Below are positions 46,415 to 58,180 of a DNA stretch of 64,000 nucleotides, piece after piece. A program made the position numbers and the translations under genes. Below the pieces are notes generated by a model that was given only the letters and a program-made list of their open reading frames with translations, made no database searches and was not told where the DNA came from. This stretch comes from Staphylococcus sp. IVB6181 (GTDB lineage Bacteria; Bacillota; Bacilli; Staphylococcales; Staphylococcaceae): positions 537,822 through 601,821 of the forward strand of contig NZ_CP095096.1 of assembly GCF_025561445.1 (NCBI RefSeq), given 5' to 3'. Positions within the stretch are counted from its first letter, which is position 1. Each line of letters starts with the position of its first letter.

Positions 46415-49400
46415 ATGGGAAATAATTCACGTAAAAACAGTTTTGATGCAAGACGTCAAAACAAATATTCAATCCGCCGTTTTACAGTCGGCACGGCTTC
46501 TATTATTGTGGGAGCAACCATTTTATTTGGTATTGGAAATGAGGCAAGAGCTGCTGAAACAAGCACAACTACTCAAACTCCAAGTGATGCCAATGGACAA
46601 ACAGCTGATCCTGCACCTGCAGAAACTGGGACATCTGCAGTAGAAGCACCAGCTACTGATACAACGGCAACTGCTCCGGATACATCTAGTACGCCAACAT
46701 CTGAAACACCAACTAATGCAAATGAAACATCAAGCACTCCAACTTCAGACATTGCAGCGGATACATCCAACACACCGACATCAACAGATAAAACAACTAC
46801 AACTGAGCCAAGTTCAACTGATCAAAACAGCACAACTACGAATGAAACGCCTCAAACAGATTCAGCACCATCATCAACTGAAACAACACCATCATCAACA
46901 GATACGCCAACAACAGTAAAAGAGCCAGTTCAAGAAGATAGTACTACTGCCAATAGCACTACTCCTAAAACTGAATCGCAAACTTCGACTGCACCGACTA
47001 CTTCAACTGAAGAACCTGCTGCCAACAGTACAGTTGAACCAGTAACAAGTACACCAACTGAACCGACTGCTCAATCAGCTGGTACTGAATCAACTCCAAC
47101 ACAACAAGCAGAAACAAGCTCAGTTACTTCTAATGATACTAGTGCAACAGAAGCACCACAACAAATTACTGCAGCTGATTCATCAACTACAGGTACACAA
47201 GATGCACCAGTAGTTGTAAATGCGGACGGTACAACTACAACTGACTTAGCAACAGCATTACAACAATCATCTGACAGTAAAGATGCAAGCACTATTGAAG
47301 CTACTGCAACACCTTTAGCATCTACTAGAATGACAGCGTTTAGTGCAGAAAGTGTTGAATCGCAAACTGCAACATTTGCAGCATTAGCAGAACCAACAGC
47401 ACCTTTATCTCTTAAAGAAGAGTTAGAAGCGAGTGCGGTTTATTCACCTGGTGTTTGGGATCAAACATACGGTTATCAAGGTAATGCAGTAGTAATGGAA
47501 CAAGGAAGCAAATATAACAATGTGGCTTCTCAAGAACCAATTGAAGGCGTAAAACTATACTTACAATGGACTGACAGCACAGGTTATGTTTCACCAGTTT
47601 ATTACACAACTTCAGGTGCGGACGGCAGATATGTTATTGATTTATCACAGCCGCAAACTGATGCTTTAGGTAAGGAACATACTTTCAACCTTGCAGCAGA
47701 TGCTGATATCGCTATTAGAACTTGGGCAGTAAGTCCAGACCCTACTTTAAATGTTGTCAAAGATGGCGATAGTGTCAGAGGATTCCATAAACGTTTAGAA
47801 CGTGTAAACGAATCATGGGACTTCACAGCTGGCATTAACAGAATCGTAAACAGCCAAGTTATCTTACAAGAAGACCCATTACAAAACGATTGGTTGGTCA
47901 AACCACAAGCAGATTGGGAAACTTCAGGCACTGCTGATGGTGTTTGGACTAATACAGGCGAATACGGTAAAGTTTCAGGCGCTGTATGGTATGACTTAGC
48001 AGAAGGCTATGGTTCAGACGCACGTTGGTTAAAACAAGATTCATGGGATGTCAATGCGACTGGTGTTCAAGTAGTAGCATCATATGTTAATGACGACATC
48101 GCTAGAGAATTCGATACTTGGAAAGCCAATAACCCTGGTTACACAATGGAACAATTCAGAGCGGCACAACAACAGATTGTGACAGATTATCAAGCAATCA
48201 ATGGTGTAGGCTCACATATTGCTGAAAGTGTAGTAGGAACAGTAGAAGAAAGCGGAGATTACTATATTCCGTTTAGAGGATTGTATGGTATCAGCGCTTA
48301 CCAACAAAATAGCGGGCTACCTATTTCGCATACAATTTCAGATGCAGAGTACGGTACATTAGTAACAGATGCTGACGTTTCACATAACAACTTAATGGCG
48401 TGGAACGGTACAATCGGTCAAAAACACCGCCACATCAACTCTGATTATATGTATATTACACCACTAGTAGATGGTGTAGCGACATTTGGAAACAACTATT
48501 ATAACAATATGTTTACATCAGCAAATGTAAGTGCAGACTTGCATGATGCAAAAATGTTAGCTTCATATAGTGGTTATGAACAAAACTTCTCATTTATCAC
48601 AACAAACCCTATGCATGATATTTCAGTTGACGGTTCGACGGCTGAAGTAGCTAAACCTGGTGATGTTTTAGTATCACAAACTGAAGGTTTATTCCCTGGC
48701 GAAGATTATCAAGTTCAATGGTTTAAAGATGGTGTAGCTATTGGAATACCTGTTACATTAACAGCTGCAGCAGATGGAACATTAAGTTCAGTACCTTTAA
48801 TAGTACCAACTGATTTAGCTAGCACATCTATTTACACTTCTGGCGTATTCTCACAAGGTGTAAGCACAACTTCAACTACAAATGCATTGGCACTTGATTA
48901 CATTTTAGCTGAGCCATTCAAACAAGCTGATTTTAATGAACCAGTTTATCAAGGCGGCGAAGGTGCACCAGGAACAACTGTAGATTTAGCTTCACCAACA
49001 TTCACTGATCAAGCAGGTACACCAGTAACACCTCCAGACGGTACAACATATGCGGCTGGAACAAATGCACCAGCAGGTGTCACTGTTAATCCAGACGGAT
49101 CTTTAAGTGTAGCAATTGCTGATACTGAAGAACCAGGAACAACTATTTTAGTACCAGTAGATGTAACATACCCTGACGGTTCAGTAGATACAGTCAATGT
49201 ACCAGTTACAGTAGTACCTCAAGCACCAGTTGTTTTACCTACAGAAGCAGGTATCGATCCGATTACTGGCACACCTTACCCAGTAACAGGTACAGGTTAT
49301 CCAGGCGGAACAGTAGATGTGACTTTACCAGATGGTACAGTTCAACAAACAACTGTAAATCCAGACGGCACTTGGACAATTAATCCAACTACACCATTAG

Positions 49401-52400
49401 AAGCAGGCCAAGTTGTAAGTGCTACGCAAACAGTAGGCGTAGATTATAATGGACAACCAAATGTATCAACAGTTGGAACTGGCACTGTAGTTGACACAAC
49501 AGAACCTGTAGTGGGCCAAATCGATAATGTAACGGCACCTGAGGATCAATTGATTACTCCGATTCCAGTTACAGTAACAGATGCAAGCAACACAACAGTA
49601 GACGTAACAGGTTTACCAGAAGGTGTTGTTTATAACCCGACAACAGGCGCAATTGAAGGTACACCGACAACTCCAGGTGTATACAATGTTAATGTTAAAG
49701 TAACGGATGAAAGTGGATTAGTAACAGATGTACCATTTACATTTACAGTTACAGATACAACTGCACCGGAAGTAGCGCCGATTACAGATGTAACAGTACC
49801 TGAGGATCAATTGATTACTCCAATTCCAGTTACAGTAACAGATGCAAGCAACACAACAGTAGACGTAACAGGCTTACCAGAGGGTGTTATTTACAACCCG
49901 ACAACAGGCGCAATTGAAGGTACACCATCAACACCAGGTGCATATAATGTAAACGTTAAAGTAACAGACGAAGCAGGCAACGTAACAGATGTACCATTTG
50001 TAATTACAGTTACAGATGAAACAGCACCAGTTGTAGCACCGATTGATAACCAAACAGTAGCTGAAGATGCGGCAATCACGCCAATTCCGATAGTAGTTAC
50101 TGATGACAGCAATACTACAGTGGACGTAGCAGGCTTACCAGAAGGTGTAGTTTATAACCCAGAGACAGGCGCAATTGAAGGAACACCAACAACACCTGGC
50201 AACTATCCAGTAACAGTTACAGTAAAAGATGAAGCAGGCAACGTAACAGAAGTGCCATTCACAATTACAGTTACAGATACTACTGCACCAGCTGTAGGAG
50301 AACTTGCTGATCAAACATTACCTGAAGATACAGCAATTACGCCAATTCCTGTTAATGTAACAGACGATAGTGCAACAACAGTAGAAGTAACAGGCTTACC
50401 TGAAGGATTAGTTTACAACCAAGCAACAGGTCAAATTGAAGGCACACCAACAACACCAGGTGCATATAATGTAAACGTTAAAGTAACAGATGAAGCAGGT
50501 AACGTAACAGACGTACCATTCACAATCACAGTTACAGATGAAACAGCACCAGTTGTAGCACCGATTGATAACCAAACAGTAGCTGAAGATGCGGCAATCA
50601 CGCCAATTCCAGTAGTGGTTACAGATGATAGTGCAACAACAGTAGATGTAACAGGTTTACCAGAGGGTGTCGTATACAATCCTGAAACAGGTCAAATCGA
50701 AGGCACACCAACAACACCAGGCAACTATCCAGTAACAGTTACAGTAAAAGATGAAGCGGGCAATGTAACAGAAGTACCGTTCACAATTACAGTTACTGAT
50801 ACAACAGCGCCAGTAGTTGGAGATATTGCGGATCAAACAGTACCTGAAGATGTAGCAATTACGCCAATTCCTGTTAATGTAACAGACGATAGTACAACAA
50901 ATGTTGAAGTGGCAGGTTTACCAGCAGGTTTAACTTACAACCAAGCAACAAACCAAATTGAAGGTACACCAACAACACCAGGCGTATATCCAGTAACAGT
51001 AACAGTTACGGATGCTGCTGGAAATGTGACAGAAGTACCATTCTCAATTACTGTAACGGATACAACTTCAGCATCAATTGAAGATATTGCAGACCAAACA
51101 GTACCTGAAGATGTAGCAATTACACCAATCCCAGTAGTAGTAACAGACGACAGTGCTACAAATGTAGAAGTAACAGGCTTACCAGCAGGTGTCGTATACA
51201 ATCCTGAAACAGGACTAATCGAAGGTACGCCGACAACTCCTGGTCAATATCCAGTGACAGTAGTGGTAACAGATGCAGCAGGCAACACATCACAAGAAGT
51301 ATTTACGATTACAGTTACAGATACGACTGCACCAGTAGTTGGAGAAGTTGCGGATCAAACAGTACCTGAAGATGCGGCAATTACGCCAATTCCGGTAGAA
51401 GTAACAGACGACAGTCACACTACAGTGGACGTTCCGGTAACAGTGACTTACCCAGATGGTACGTCAGATAAAGTAAATGTACCGGTTACAACAGCAACAC
51501 CGCAAAGCGATCAATATGATCCAATCGGTACACCTGTCAATAAACCTAACGGTACACCGACAACAGAAAATGATGTTACAGGCAATGTAACAGTACCGAA
51601 CTATCCAGCAGATCAAACACCGCCGACAATCACAGTAGATGACCCTACAACATTGCCGGATGGTAATACACCAGGTACAGTCGATGTGCCAGTAACAGTG
51701 ACTTACCCAGATGGTTCAACAGATAAAGTCAATGTTCCAGTAATTACAGGCGATACAGATGCATCACAATACGATCCGACATCTAATCCGGTTAACACAC
51801 CATACGGTACACCGACAACAGAAGATGATGTTACAGGTAATGTAACAGTACCGGACTATCCAGCAGATCAAACACCGCCGACAATCACAGTGGATGATCC
51901 TACAACATTGCCAGACGGTACAGTACCAGGTACAGTTGACGTTCCAGTAACAGTAACGTATCCAGATGGTTCAATCGATCAAACAACAGTATCTGTAACA
52001 ACAGGCAATCCTCAAGCAGATACGTATGATCCGACAGCAACACCAGTGAACAAACCAAATGGTACACCGACAACAGAAGATGATGTTACAGGTAATGTAA
52101 CAGTACCGGGCTATCCAGCAGATCAAACACCGCCGACAATCACAGTGGATGATCCTACAACATTGCCGGACGGCACAGTACCAGGCACAGTAGATGTTCC
52201 GGTAACAGTAACATATCCAGACGGTTCAACTGATAATGTCAATGTTCCGGTAACAACTGGCACAGCAATGACAGAAGATTATACACCTACAACGAACCCT
52301 ATTGAACAAAATGCGGGTGTCGCAACAACTGAAAACGACGTAACAAGCAATGTGACAATCCCTAACTATCCAGCGGAACAACCATTGCCTCAAGTTACAG

Positions 52401-54541
52401 TCAACGATCCGTCAACATTACCAGACGGTACAGTACCAGGCACAGTAGATGTTCCGGCAACAGTAACGTATCCAGATGGTTCAACAGATCAAGTGAATGT
52501 TCCGGTAACTACACGTCCAGCTGCTCCTGAAATCAATCCTATTGAAACAGGTGCAACAACAGTAACTGGTAATGGTTATCCATCAGGCACTGTAACTGTC
52601 TATCTGCCAGACGGTACAACACAAACAACACAAGCAGATTCAAACGGTGCTTGGACAGTAGAATCTAATACACCATTGAATACTGATGATGTTGTAAGTG
52701 CATTCCAAACTGTCGGAAGCAATTACAGCGGTCAGCCAAATGAATCTGATTTAAGCGAAACAACTGTTGCGGATACTACAGCACCAGATGCACCGCCGAT
52801 CAACCCAATTGAGTCAGGTTCAACAACAGTGACAGGTACAGGTGAACCTAACGGTACAATCACAGTCACTTATCCAGATGGTGCAACAAGCACATCAACA
52901 GTCGACCAAGACGGCAACTGGACAGCAGATGTACCAGAAGGCACTGTGCTTAACCCAGGCGATAGCGTAACTGCTACACAAACAGATGAATCAGGCAACG
53001 TATCAACACCAAGTACAGAAGTTGTAAAAGATACAGCAGCACCAGATGCACTGCCAATCAATCCAATTGAATCAGGTGCAACAACAGTGACAGGTATCGG
53101 CAATCCTGGCGATACAATCACAGTGACTTATCCAAATGGTTCAACAAGCACATCAACAGTTGACCAAGACGGAAACTGGACAACAGATGTACCAGAAGGC
53201 ACAACATTAGTAGACGGCGATAGAGTTACAGCAACTGCAACTGATGAATCAGGCAATGTATCAACACCATCAACAGGCGTTGTAACAGATACAATCGCAC
53301 CAGATGCACCGCCAATCAATCCAATTGAATCAGGTGCAACAACAATTACAGGTACAGGTGAACCAAACAGCACAGTGACAGTCACTTATCCAGATGGCTC
53401 AACAAGCACATCAACAGTTGACCAAGACGGCAACTGGACAACAAATGTACCTGAAGGCACAGTATTGAACCCAGGTGATAATGTCACAGCAACACAAACA
53501 GATAAAGCCGGCAACACATCTACACCAAGCAACCAAGTTGTAACAGATACAATCGCACCGGATGCACCGCCGATCAATCCGGTAGAATCAGGTGCAACAA
53601 ACGTAACGGGTACAGGTAATCCTGGCGACACAATTACAGTGACGTTCCCTAACGGCAATACAGCAACAGGCACTGTAGATAATGACGGCAACTGGACAGT
53701 CGATGTACCAGCAGATACACCATTAAATGCAGATGATGTTATCACAGCAACTGCGACTGACGAATCAGGCAACACATCAACTGAATCATCAGTAACAGTG
53801 ACAGATACTGTAGTGCCAGATGCGCCAGTTATCGATCCTGTTGATGAAGGTGCAACAACTGTTACAGGTACAGGCACACCAGGCGACAATGTTACAGTGA
53901 CATTCCCTGACGGCAACACAGCAACAGGCACTGTAGACAATGAAGGCAACTGGACAGTTGATGTACCAGAAGGTACAACAGTTAATAAAGGCGATGTTAT
54001 CACTGCAACAGCAACTGACGAAGCTGACAATACGTCAGATGAATCATCAGTAACTGTTACAGGCAAAGCAAACAATGCGACACCGCCAGCGAACGATGAT
54101 AATCAAGGCGGCACAACTGTAGTCACTCCTAAACCTCCAGTTATCAACCAAGTTCCAGAAGAAAGTCCATCTGTGACAGGCACAGCAACACCAGGCAACA
54201 CTGTAGAAGTCACATTCCCAGATGGTCATAAAGAAACAGCGACAGTGAACCAAGAAGGCGGTTGGTCTGTACCTGCTGTAGAAGGAAAAGCGCTTGAAAG
54301 CGGCGAAGTTATTACAGCAGTAGAAACTGACAAAGCCGGCAACACTTCTAAAGTAGTCAGAGCAATTGTCGGAGATAATACAGGTTCTGAACCAGCTGAA
54401 GATCAATCAGCTGAAGAAGCACTGCCAGATACAGGTCAAAATGACAATGCTAAAAATGCAACATTATTCGGCAGCTTGTTCGCACTACTAGGTTCAATCT
54501 TCTTATTCGGCAAACGCCGCAAAGAAGACAAAGAAAAATAA
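46415..54541 (+). CDS. Giant mosaic LPXTG surface adhesin (2708 aa)
   Basis: Domains in order: YSIRK signal peptide ([20 protein letters not shown]; residues 1-48); Ser/Thr/Pro-rich stalk (50-300); a folded N-terminal region of about 500 residues (330-835; [35 protein letters not shown]) that is probably the binding part; one Rib-like and one Ig-like unit (840-1030); seven full and one cut He-PIG/cadherin-type Ig repeats (1032-1672); four to five Rib-like repeats (1672-2035); seven Big-type Ig repeats (2035-2650); LPDTG, membrane helix and KRRKEDKEK. It is wall-anchored by sortase. Ligand unknown; a biofilm or adhesion role is inferred from architecture. Confidence 0.9.
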   Translation: MGNNSRKNSFDARRQNKYSIRRFTVGTASIIVGATILFGIGNEARAAETSTTTQTPSDANGQTADPAPAETGTSAVEAPATDTTATAPDTSSTPTSETPTNANETSSTPTSDIAADTSNTPTSTDKTTTTEPSSTDQNSTTTNETPQTDSAPSSTETTPSSTDTPTTVKEPVQEDSTTANSTTPKTESQTSTAPTTSTEEPAANSTVEPVTSTPTEPTAQSAGTESTPTQQAETSSVTSNDTSATEAPQQITAADSSTTGTQDAPVVVNADGTTTTDLATALQQSSDSKDASTIEATATPLASTRMTAFSAESVESQTATFAALAEPTAPLSLKEELEASAVYSPGVWDQTYGYQGNAVVMEQGSKYNNVASQEPIEGVKLYLQWTDSTGYVSPVYYTTSGADGRYVIDLSQPQTDALGKEHTFNLAADADIAIRTWAVSPDPTLNVVKDGDSVRGFHKRLERVNESWDFTAGINRIVNSQVILQEDPLQNDWLVKPQADWETSGTADGVWTNTGEYGKVSGAVWYDLAEGYGSDARWLKQDSWDVNATGVQVVASYVNDDIAREFDTWKANNPGYTMEQFRAAQQQIVTDYQAINGVGSHIAESVVGTVEESGDYYIPFRGLYGISAYQQNSGLPISHTISDAEYGTLVTDADVSHNNLMAWNGTIGQKHRHINSDYMYITPLVDGVATFGNNYYNNMFTSANVSADLHDAKMLASYSGYEQNFSFITTNPMHDISVDGSTAEVAKPGDVLVSQTEGLFPGEDYQVQWFKDGVAIGIPVTLTAAADGTLSSVPLIVPTDLASTSIYTSGVFSQGVSTTSTTNALALDYILAEPFKQADFNEPVYQGGEGAPGTTVDLASPTFTDQAGTPVTPPDGTTYAAGTNAPAGVTVNPDGSLSVAIADTEEPGTTILVPVDVTYPDGSVDTVNVPVTVVPQAPVVLPTEAGIDPITGTPYPVTGTGYPGGTVDVTLPDGTVQQTTVNPDGTWTINPTTPLEAGQVVSATQTVGVDYNGQPNVSTVGTGTVVDTTEPVVGQIDNVTAPEDQLITPIPVTVTDASNTTVDVTGLPEGVVYNPTTGAIEGTPTTPGVYNVNVKVTDESGLVTDVPFTFTVTDTTAPEVAPITDVTVPEDQLITPIPVTVTDASNTTVDVTGLPEGVIYNPTTGAIEGTPSTPGAYNVNVKVTDEAGNVTDVPFVITVTDETAPVVAPIDNQTVAEDAAITPIPIVVTDDSNTTVDVAGLPEGVVYNPETGAIEGTPTTPGNYPVTVTVKDEAGNVTEVPFTITVTDTTAPAVGELADQTLPEDTAITPIPVNVTDDSATTVEVTGLPEGLVYNQATGQIEGTPTTPGAYNVNVKVTDEAGNVTDVPFTITVTDETAPVVAPIDNQTVAEDAAITPIPVVVTDDSATTVDVTGLPEGVVYNPETGQIEGTPTTPGNYPVTVTVKDEAGNVTEVPFTITVTDTTAPVVGDIADQTVPEDVAITPIPVNVTDDSTTNVEVAGLPAGLTYNQATNQIEGTPTTPGVYPVTVTVTDAAGNVTEVPFSITVTDTTSASIEDIADQTVPEDVAITPIPVVVTDDSATNVEVTGLPAGVVYNPETGLIEGTPTTPGQYPVTVVVTDAAGNTSQEVFTITVTDTTAPVVGEVADQTVPEDAAITPIPVEVTDDSHTTVDVPVTVTYPDGTSDKVNVPVTTATPQSDQYDPIGTPVNKPNGTPTTENDVTGNVTVPNYPADQTPPTITVDDPTTLPDGNTPGTVDVPVTVTYPDGSTDKVNVPVITGDTDASQYDPTSNPVNTPYGTPTTEDDVTGNVTVPDYPADQTPPTITVDDPTTLPDGTVPGTVDVPVTVTYPDGSIDQTTVSVTTGNPQADTYDPTATPVNKPNGTPTTEDDVTGNVTVPGYPADQTPPTITVDDPTTLPDGTVPGTVDVPVTVTYPDGSTDNVNVPVTTGTAMTEDYTPTTNPIEQNAGVATTENDVTSNVTIPNYPAEQPLPQVTVNDPSTLPDGTVPGTVDVPATVTYPDGSTDQVNVPVTTRPAAPEINPIETGATTVTGNGYPSGTVTVYLPDGTTQTTQADSNGAWTVESNTPLNTDDVVSAFQTVGSNYSGQPNESDLSETTVADTTAPDAPPINPIESGSTTVTGTGEPNGTITVTYPDGATSTSTVDQDGNWTADVPEGTVLNPGDSVTATQTDESGNVSTPSTEVVKDTAAPDALPINPIESGATTVTGIGNPGDTITVTYPNGSTSTSTVDQDGNWTTDVPEGTTLVDGDRVTATATDESGNVSTPSTGVVTDTIAPDAPPINPIESGATTITGTGEPNSTVTVTYPDGSTSTSTVDQDGNWTTNVPEGTVLNPGDNVTATQTDKAGNTSTPSNQVVTDTIAPDAPPINPVESGATNVTGTGNPGDTITVTFPNGNTATGTVDNDGNWTVDVPADTPLNADDVITATATDESGNTSTESSVTVTDTVVPDAPVIDPVDEGATTVTGTGTPGDNVTVTFPDGNTATGTVDNEGNWTVDVPEGTTVNKGDVITATATDEADNTSDESSVTVTGKANNATPPANDDNQGGTTVVTPKPPVINQVPEESPSVTGTATPGNTVEVTFPDGHKETATVNQEGGWSVPAVEGKALESGEVITAVETDKAGNTSKVVRAIVGDNTGSEPAEDQSAEEALPDTGQNDNAKNATLFGSLFALLGSIFLFGKRRKEDKEK
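49510..51430 (+). repeat. He-PIG/cadherin-like repeats, 7.3 units of 84 codons
   Basis: Units carry EDxxITPIPVx[18 protein letters not shown], [13 protein letters not shown] and [11 protein letters not shown]. Units 3 and 5 are closest to one another, as are 4 and 6, so pairs were copied as 168-codon blocks. The eighth unit stops after [13 protein letters not shown]. Confidence 0.85.
51430..52520 (+). repeat. Rib-like repeats, period about 84 codons
   Basis: Each unit reads [20 protein letters not shown], then [20 protein letters not shown], [19 protein letters not shown] and [15 protein letters not shown]. Units 2 and 3 are the most alike. These match Rib/alpha-like domains of Gram-positive surface proteins. 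Confidence 0.82.
52520..54375 (+). repeat. Seven Big-type Ig repeats, about 86 codons each
   Basis: Units start with [19 protein letters not shown], have [20 protein letters not shown] in the middle and end [16 protein letters not shown]. The first and last units are the most diverged; the middle five are close copies. Confidence 0.82.
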
Positions 54542-54569
54542 GAACTGAAAATCAGTATAGATTTTAAGG

Positions 54570-54602
54570 GGCACATCTCATTTGAGGTGTGCTTCTTTTT
54601 CT
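54570..54602 (+). terminator. Terminator of giant adhesin gene
   Basis: GCACATCTC (54571-54579) pairs with GAGGTGTGC (54584-54592) with one T-G pair around ATTT, followed by T-rich sequence. Confidence 0.85.
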
Positions 54603-54705
54603 TACATAATAGGATTAACGCTATGTATTAAAGTATTGCATTTTAATGAAAGCAAAAGCCGATTTTGAAACGTTTAAATATATAAAATGAAGAAAAGGTG
54701 ATGTC

Positions 54706-55218
54706 ATGATTAAAATAAGTGATTATCCTTCAACCATCGGTTTATTAACATTGATGAGCGAAGATGATGTGCTCACAGGGGTTTATTATCCAGGACAAAT
54801 CAATAAAGACAATCCGCATTATGAGAAGGTGCAGATTAATGAGGTGCCTGTTTTACAGAAAACAAGCCTTTGGTTTGATGCATATTTTAAAGGAGAAAAT
54901 CCTGAAATTGATTTTAAATATCATGCTTCAGGTACAGAATTCAGAGAGCAAGTATGGGAAGAATTAACGAAAATACCTTACGGTGAAACAGTCACGTACG
55001 GATCAATTGCACAAAAGATTGCTAAGCTTCGAGGTAAAACAAAAATGTCGGCACAAGCAGTCGGAGGTGCAGTAGGAAGCAATCCTATCTCTATTATTAT
55101 TCCGTGCCACCGTGTTGTAGGCCATAATCGTAAACTTACAGGGTACGGCGGCGGATTGGATAATAAACGTTATTTGCTGCAATGCGAACATCATGATTTG
55201 AGTCAGTTCAGCGAATAA
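54706..55218 (+). CDS. ogt: Methylated-DNA--protein-cysteine methyltransferase
   Basis: A 170-residue suicide repair protein that takes methyl groups from O6-methylguanine. The acceptor Cys is in ISIIIPCHRVVGHNRKLTGY, with the preceding helix-turn-helix GETVTYGSIAQKI. Length is typical of Ogt. AAAAGGTGATGTC precedes the ATG. Its last 16 nt overlap the tail of the convergent hydrolase gene. Confidence 0.93.
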   Translation: MIKISDYPSTIGLLTLMSEDDVLTGVYYPGQINKDNPHYEKVQINEVPVLQKTSLWFDAYFKGENPEIDFKYHASGTEFREQVWEELTKIPYGETVTYGSIAQKIAKLRGKTKMSAQAVGGAVGSNPISIIIPCHRVVGHNRKLTGYGGGLDNKRYLLQCEHHDLSQFSE

Positions 55219-56039
55219 GCATCAGCCCATTGATGCAAGAACTTTACAGCTTTTAAATAGACAGCTTCTGCTTCAGTACTAAAAGTACGGTCAAAGTCAT
55301 GTGCGTCGCTGTCAACCGCAACTAATTCTGCATGTGCAGCATGCTGCATAAGACGCAAGCTTTCGTGATAAGGCACATCGATATCTCTTTTCGCATGTGC
55401 AATAAATACAGGCGGCAATTGTTTTAAAGAGGCGTTATCTAAATTCAAAGTATGACGCGTTTCATCAGTAATACCGGTATAGTCGAACCATTGTCCTTGG
55501 CCGCGTGTATAGAGATAAAGCGGATATCTGAATTGTGCATGGCCTTCAATGATAGGCTCAGGCTGAATCATAAATTGAATCATCGCTTCGTTTAAATGCG
55601 CAGTCATTTGACGAAATGCTGCATGCGGTTGTATCAATTCAGGAAGTGCAACTTGTGCGAAACCATAGAAATCAAGCACACCTTGGACATTGCGTTGATG
55701 TGCAGCTTGCAATGCAAGAAAGCCGCCGGAAGAACGTCCGAAAGTAAAGCATGGCAGATCAGGATATTTTGCAAAAACTGCATCAAATACACATAAAGCA
55801 TCTGACATAATCGTATCGATTTTTACTTCAGGCGCAAGACGATAAGGGGCTTCTGCAAGGTAAAAGTGTTCAGTGAATAATGCAATCACTTCCGAAGGCA
55901 AATCATGCGGTGTGCCTGCAATCAAACCGCCGCCATGATAATAAATAATAACCCCTTTCGGTGTTTGTTTCGGTGAATGTATTTGAATAGGTAAAGCAAA
56001 TTTGTCTTGAGTCAGAACGGTAACAGTGTGTGATGACAT
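55203..56039 (-). CDS. Alpha/beta hydrolase (HSL/acetyl-esterase type)
   Basis: A 278-residue hydrolase. The oxyanion motif is IIYYHGGGLIAGTP (residues 32-45), the nucleophile Ser is in CFTFGRSSGGFLALQAA (about 102), Asp lies in HAKRDIDVPYHES and His in DSDAHDFDRTF near the end, a full triad. Such enzymes cleave short-chain esters. There is no signal peptide. It overlaps ogt tail to tail by 16 nt. Confidence 0.85.
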   Translation of the reverse strand: MSSHTVTVLTQDKFALPIQIHSPKQTPKGVIIYYHGGGLIAGTPHDLPSEVIALFTEHFYLAEAPYRLAPEVKIDTIMSDALCVFDAVFAKYPDLPCFTFGRSSGGFLALQAAHQRNVQGVLDFYGFAQVALPELIQPHAAFRQMTAHLNEAMIQFMIQPEPIIEGHAQFRYPLYLYTRGQGQWFDYTGITDETRHTLNLDNASLKQLPPVFIAHAKRDIDVPYHESLRLMQHAAHAELVAVDSDAHDFDRTFSTEAEAVYLKAVKFLHQWADAYSLN

Positions 56040-56123
56040 AGTAATTCCTGCTTTCTTTCTAATTGAAATGTATGAATAACTCTATTTTAGTGGTTAAATG
56101 ATGAAATAGGTAGCGAGAAGTTG

Positions 56124-56170
56124 AAAAAGGAGCAGATGAACGTGAATGTGTTCATCTGCTCCTGATTTTT
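56124..56170. terminator. Bidirectional terminator
   Basis: AGGAGCAGATGAAC (56128-56141) pairs perfectly with 56150-56163, with A5 on the left and T7 (after GA) on the right. The minus-strand side serves the YIP1-type gene. Confidence 0.88.
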
Positions 56171-56791
56171 TTACGGTTGCACCATTGCGCCGATTAAGCC
56201 GAAACCGACAGATAATACGACTAAGATAACACCGAATATTATAGAAACTTTTCCAGATAACTTGCATGTTTTATAAAGCAGCAAGCCGAATAAATAACCA
56301 GATAATAAAGTTTGAAGATTAAATACTCCTAATACTTTATTTCCACTGTCAAATATATTCAAGCTGGTAATTGAAATTTGTGCAACGTCTAAACCTACAA
56401 TCGCTTGAATACCTACAACTACGAATGCGACAAGCGAACTGATTAAAAATGCGAAGAGTGTACCTGCAAAGATACTTCTTTTTCTTACATCTGATTTAAA
56501 AATTCTCGCAATGCCCCAAACAATCAGATAGGCAAACAACAGATAGAATAATTGCCCGACAATTCCTGAAATAATAGTTATGGGAATCATAAAGGACTTG
56601 AATTGTTCAAGTTGTGCCTGATTCATTTCTTGATTGCTGTCCTTTAAGACTTGTGTCCAATCTGTAGCGACTGAAGTAATCCATAAAGTTGCAAGTGCGA
56701 TTACAATCCAAATGATTAAGTTGATGATCCATTTCGGATGTTCTCTGTACTTTTGGAAGTTTGAACCTAATAGTAATTTTGAATGTTCCAT
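56171..56791 (-). CDS. YIP1-family membrane protein
   Basis: A 206-residue protein with five membrane segments, of the YIP1 (Yip1-domain) family of unknown function in bacteria. The first helix is LIIWIVIALATLWITSVAT (residues 26-44). A charged FKSDVRKRSIFAGTLFAFL lies between helices 2 and 3, which is the family core. GAAGGAG precedes the ATG by about 8 nt. It is divergent from the efflux operon; a link to it is possible but unproven. Confidence 0.72.
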   Translation of the reverse strand: MEHSKLLLGSNFQKYREHPKWIINLIIWIVIALATLWITSVATDWTQVLKDSNQEMNQAQLEQFKSFMIPITIISGIVGQLFYLLFAYLIVWGIARIFKSDVRKRSIFAGTLFAFLISSLVAFVVVGIQAIVGLDVAQISITSLNIFDSGNKVLGVFNLQTLLSGYLFGLLLYKTCKLSGKVSIIFGVILVVLSVGFGLIGAMVQP

Positions 56792-57052
56792 GCTGTACTC
56801 CTTCTCTTTTTTATTTCAACAAAAGCGTATCATAATTGTTTATTATAATAAATAGGTTTCTTAAAATTGAAAAATATACTTTAATTCTGCATTTTCATGC
56901 AGTGTTTTTGATAAAGATTATAGAATCAATATTAGAGGTTAGTTAAAGAATTTTAATTTCTAATTTAATTACAGTAAAGGTATTTATTTATTTTTAAGTT
57001 GTGATATTATGCAAATGAAGTAATAAAATCAAAGCAAGGAGAGAAAATCAGT

Positions 57053-58180
57053 GTGAAGAAGAAACTTATTTGGATTGCTTCGATCATCGCAGCTGTTTTA
57101 GTCTTATTTATTGTTGCTGTGATTGTGAAGAATGCAACCGGTACATCGAATAGTGAGGATACATATCAAGTCTTTAAAGTTAAAAAAGAAAGCCCGTTAA
57201 CTATGCAAGGCAAGGCTTCTCCAGAAACAGTGAAGTCTTATAAAAATAATTCGTCGATAGGGGATTATATCAATACTACCGTTTCAGACGGCCAAGAAGT
57301 TGAGAAAGGTCAACAAATTATTACTTATAATACTAATAATCATCAGCGTCAAAGTCTTGTAAATAAAGTGAATGAAGCAGAACAAGCAAGACAAAAGGCA
57401 CAAGAAGCGGTCAATCGTGCACCGAATGATACACAAGCAAATCAACAATTATCTGATGCACAAAGCCAGTTAGATAAAGCGAATCAATCTTTAAATCAAT
57501 TAGATAATCAAATCAATGACAGTTTGTTCGCGGCATTTGACGGCAAAATTGAAATCGAACAAGATGAAAATCCTAATGAAGGAGATACTATTCTGCAATT
57601 GATTTCAAAAAATCCGCAAATCAAAACAACAGTCTCTGAATATGATTTAAGCAAAATCAAAGAAGGCCAAAAAGTCGAATATACTGTAAGCAGTACAGGG
57701 AAAAAAGGTTTCGGTGAAATTTTAAAAATCTCTGAATTGCCGACAAACTATGAAGAACAATTAAACAGCGGCGGTATGAGCGGCGCAGCAGCCGCCCAAG
57801 GCGGAGACTCATCAGAAGAAGGTATGGATACAGCACAAGCATCAAATCCAGTTGTGAATGATATTTCCGGCAAAGGAGATGCAAGTGATGCATCTAAATA
57901 TACGGTGCTCATCGGACAATTGTCATCACCGGTACGTCCAGGATTATCTTTAGATGCAGCTGTTACGACAGATAAAGTGAAACTGCCGTCTAATGTATTA
58001 GGCAAAGATAATACTGTTTATGTGCTGAATAAAGATAATAAAGTTGAGAAACGTAAAGTGAAAATTGAAAAACAAAATGGCGATATTTATGTGAAGTCAG
58101 GAGTCAAAACTGGAGAACGTTTAGTAAAACACCCGAAAGCATCTCTGAAAAATGGTGATGCAATTGAGGTGAAACAATGA
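57053..58180 (+). CDS. Efflux adaptor (HlyD/MacA/YknX-like)
   Basis: A 375-residue membrane-fusion-type protein: N-terminal anchor helix (residues 3-25), a lipoyl-type half, a coiled coil (NKVNEAEQARQKAQEAVNRA to LNQLDNQIND, residues 100-160), the second lipoyl half and a C-terminal beta barrel. A Gly/Ala/Ser-rich insert at about residues 238-275 is unusual. The start is GTG at 57053, with AAGGAGAG 9 nt before. The next gene overlaps by 4 nt. It resembles B. subtilis YknX, which helps resist a toxic peptide. Confidence 0.87.
   Translation: MKKKLIWIASIIAAVLVLFIVAVIVKNATGTSNSEDTYQVFKVKKESPLTMQGKASPETVKSYKNNSSIGDYINTTVSDGQEVEKGQQIITYNTNNHQRQSLVNKVNEAEQARQKAQEAVNRAPNDTQANQQLSDAQSQLDKANQSLNQLDNQINDSLFAAFDGKIEIEQDENPNEGDTILQLISKNPQIKTTVSEYDLSKIKEGQKVEYTVSSTGKKGFGEILKISELPTNYEEQLNSGGMSGAAAAQGGDSSEEGMDTAQASNPVVNDISGKGDASDASKYTVLIGQLSSPVRPGLSLDAAVTTDKVKLPSNVLGKDNTVYVLNKDNKVEKRKVKIEKQNGDIYVKSGVKTGERLVKHPKASLKNGDAIEVKQ

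Noticed and set aside
53386..54075. A 229-residue antisense frame inside the giant adhesin
   Set aside because: It only mirrors the repeat DNA of the adhesin; its Val/Ser/Thr repeats follow from the sense codons. The same holds for several other antisense frames in 49.0-53.4 kb.
49510..54375. Regular repeats that could look like a CRISPR or tandem DNA repeat array
   Set aside because: The period is 84-86 codons, in frame throughout, and translates into known Ig/Rib-like domains. There are no short repeat-spacer units.
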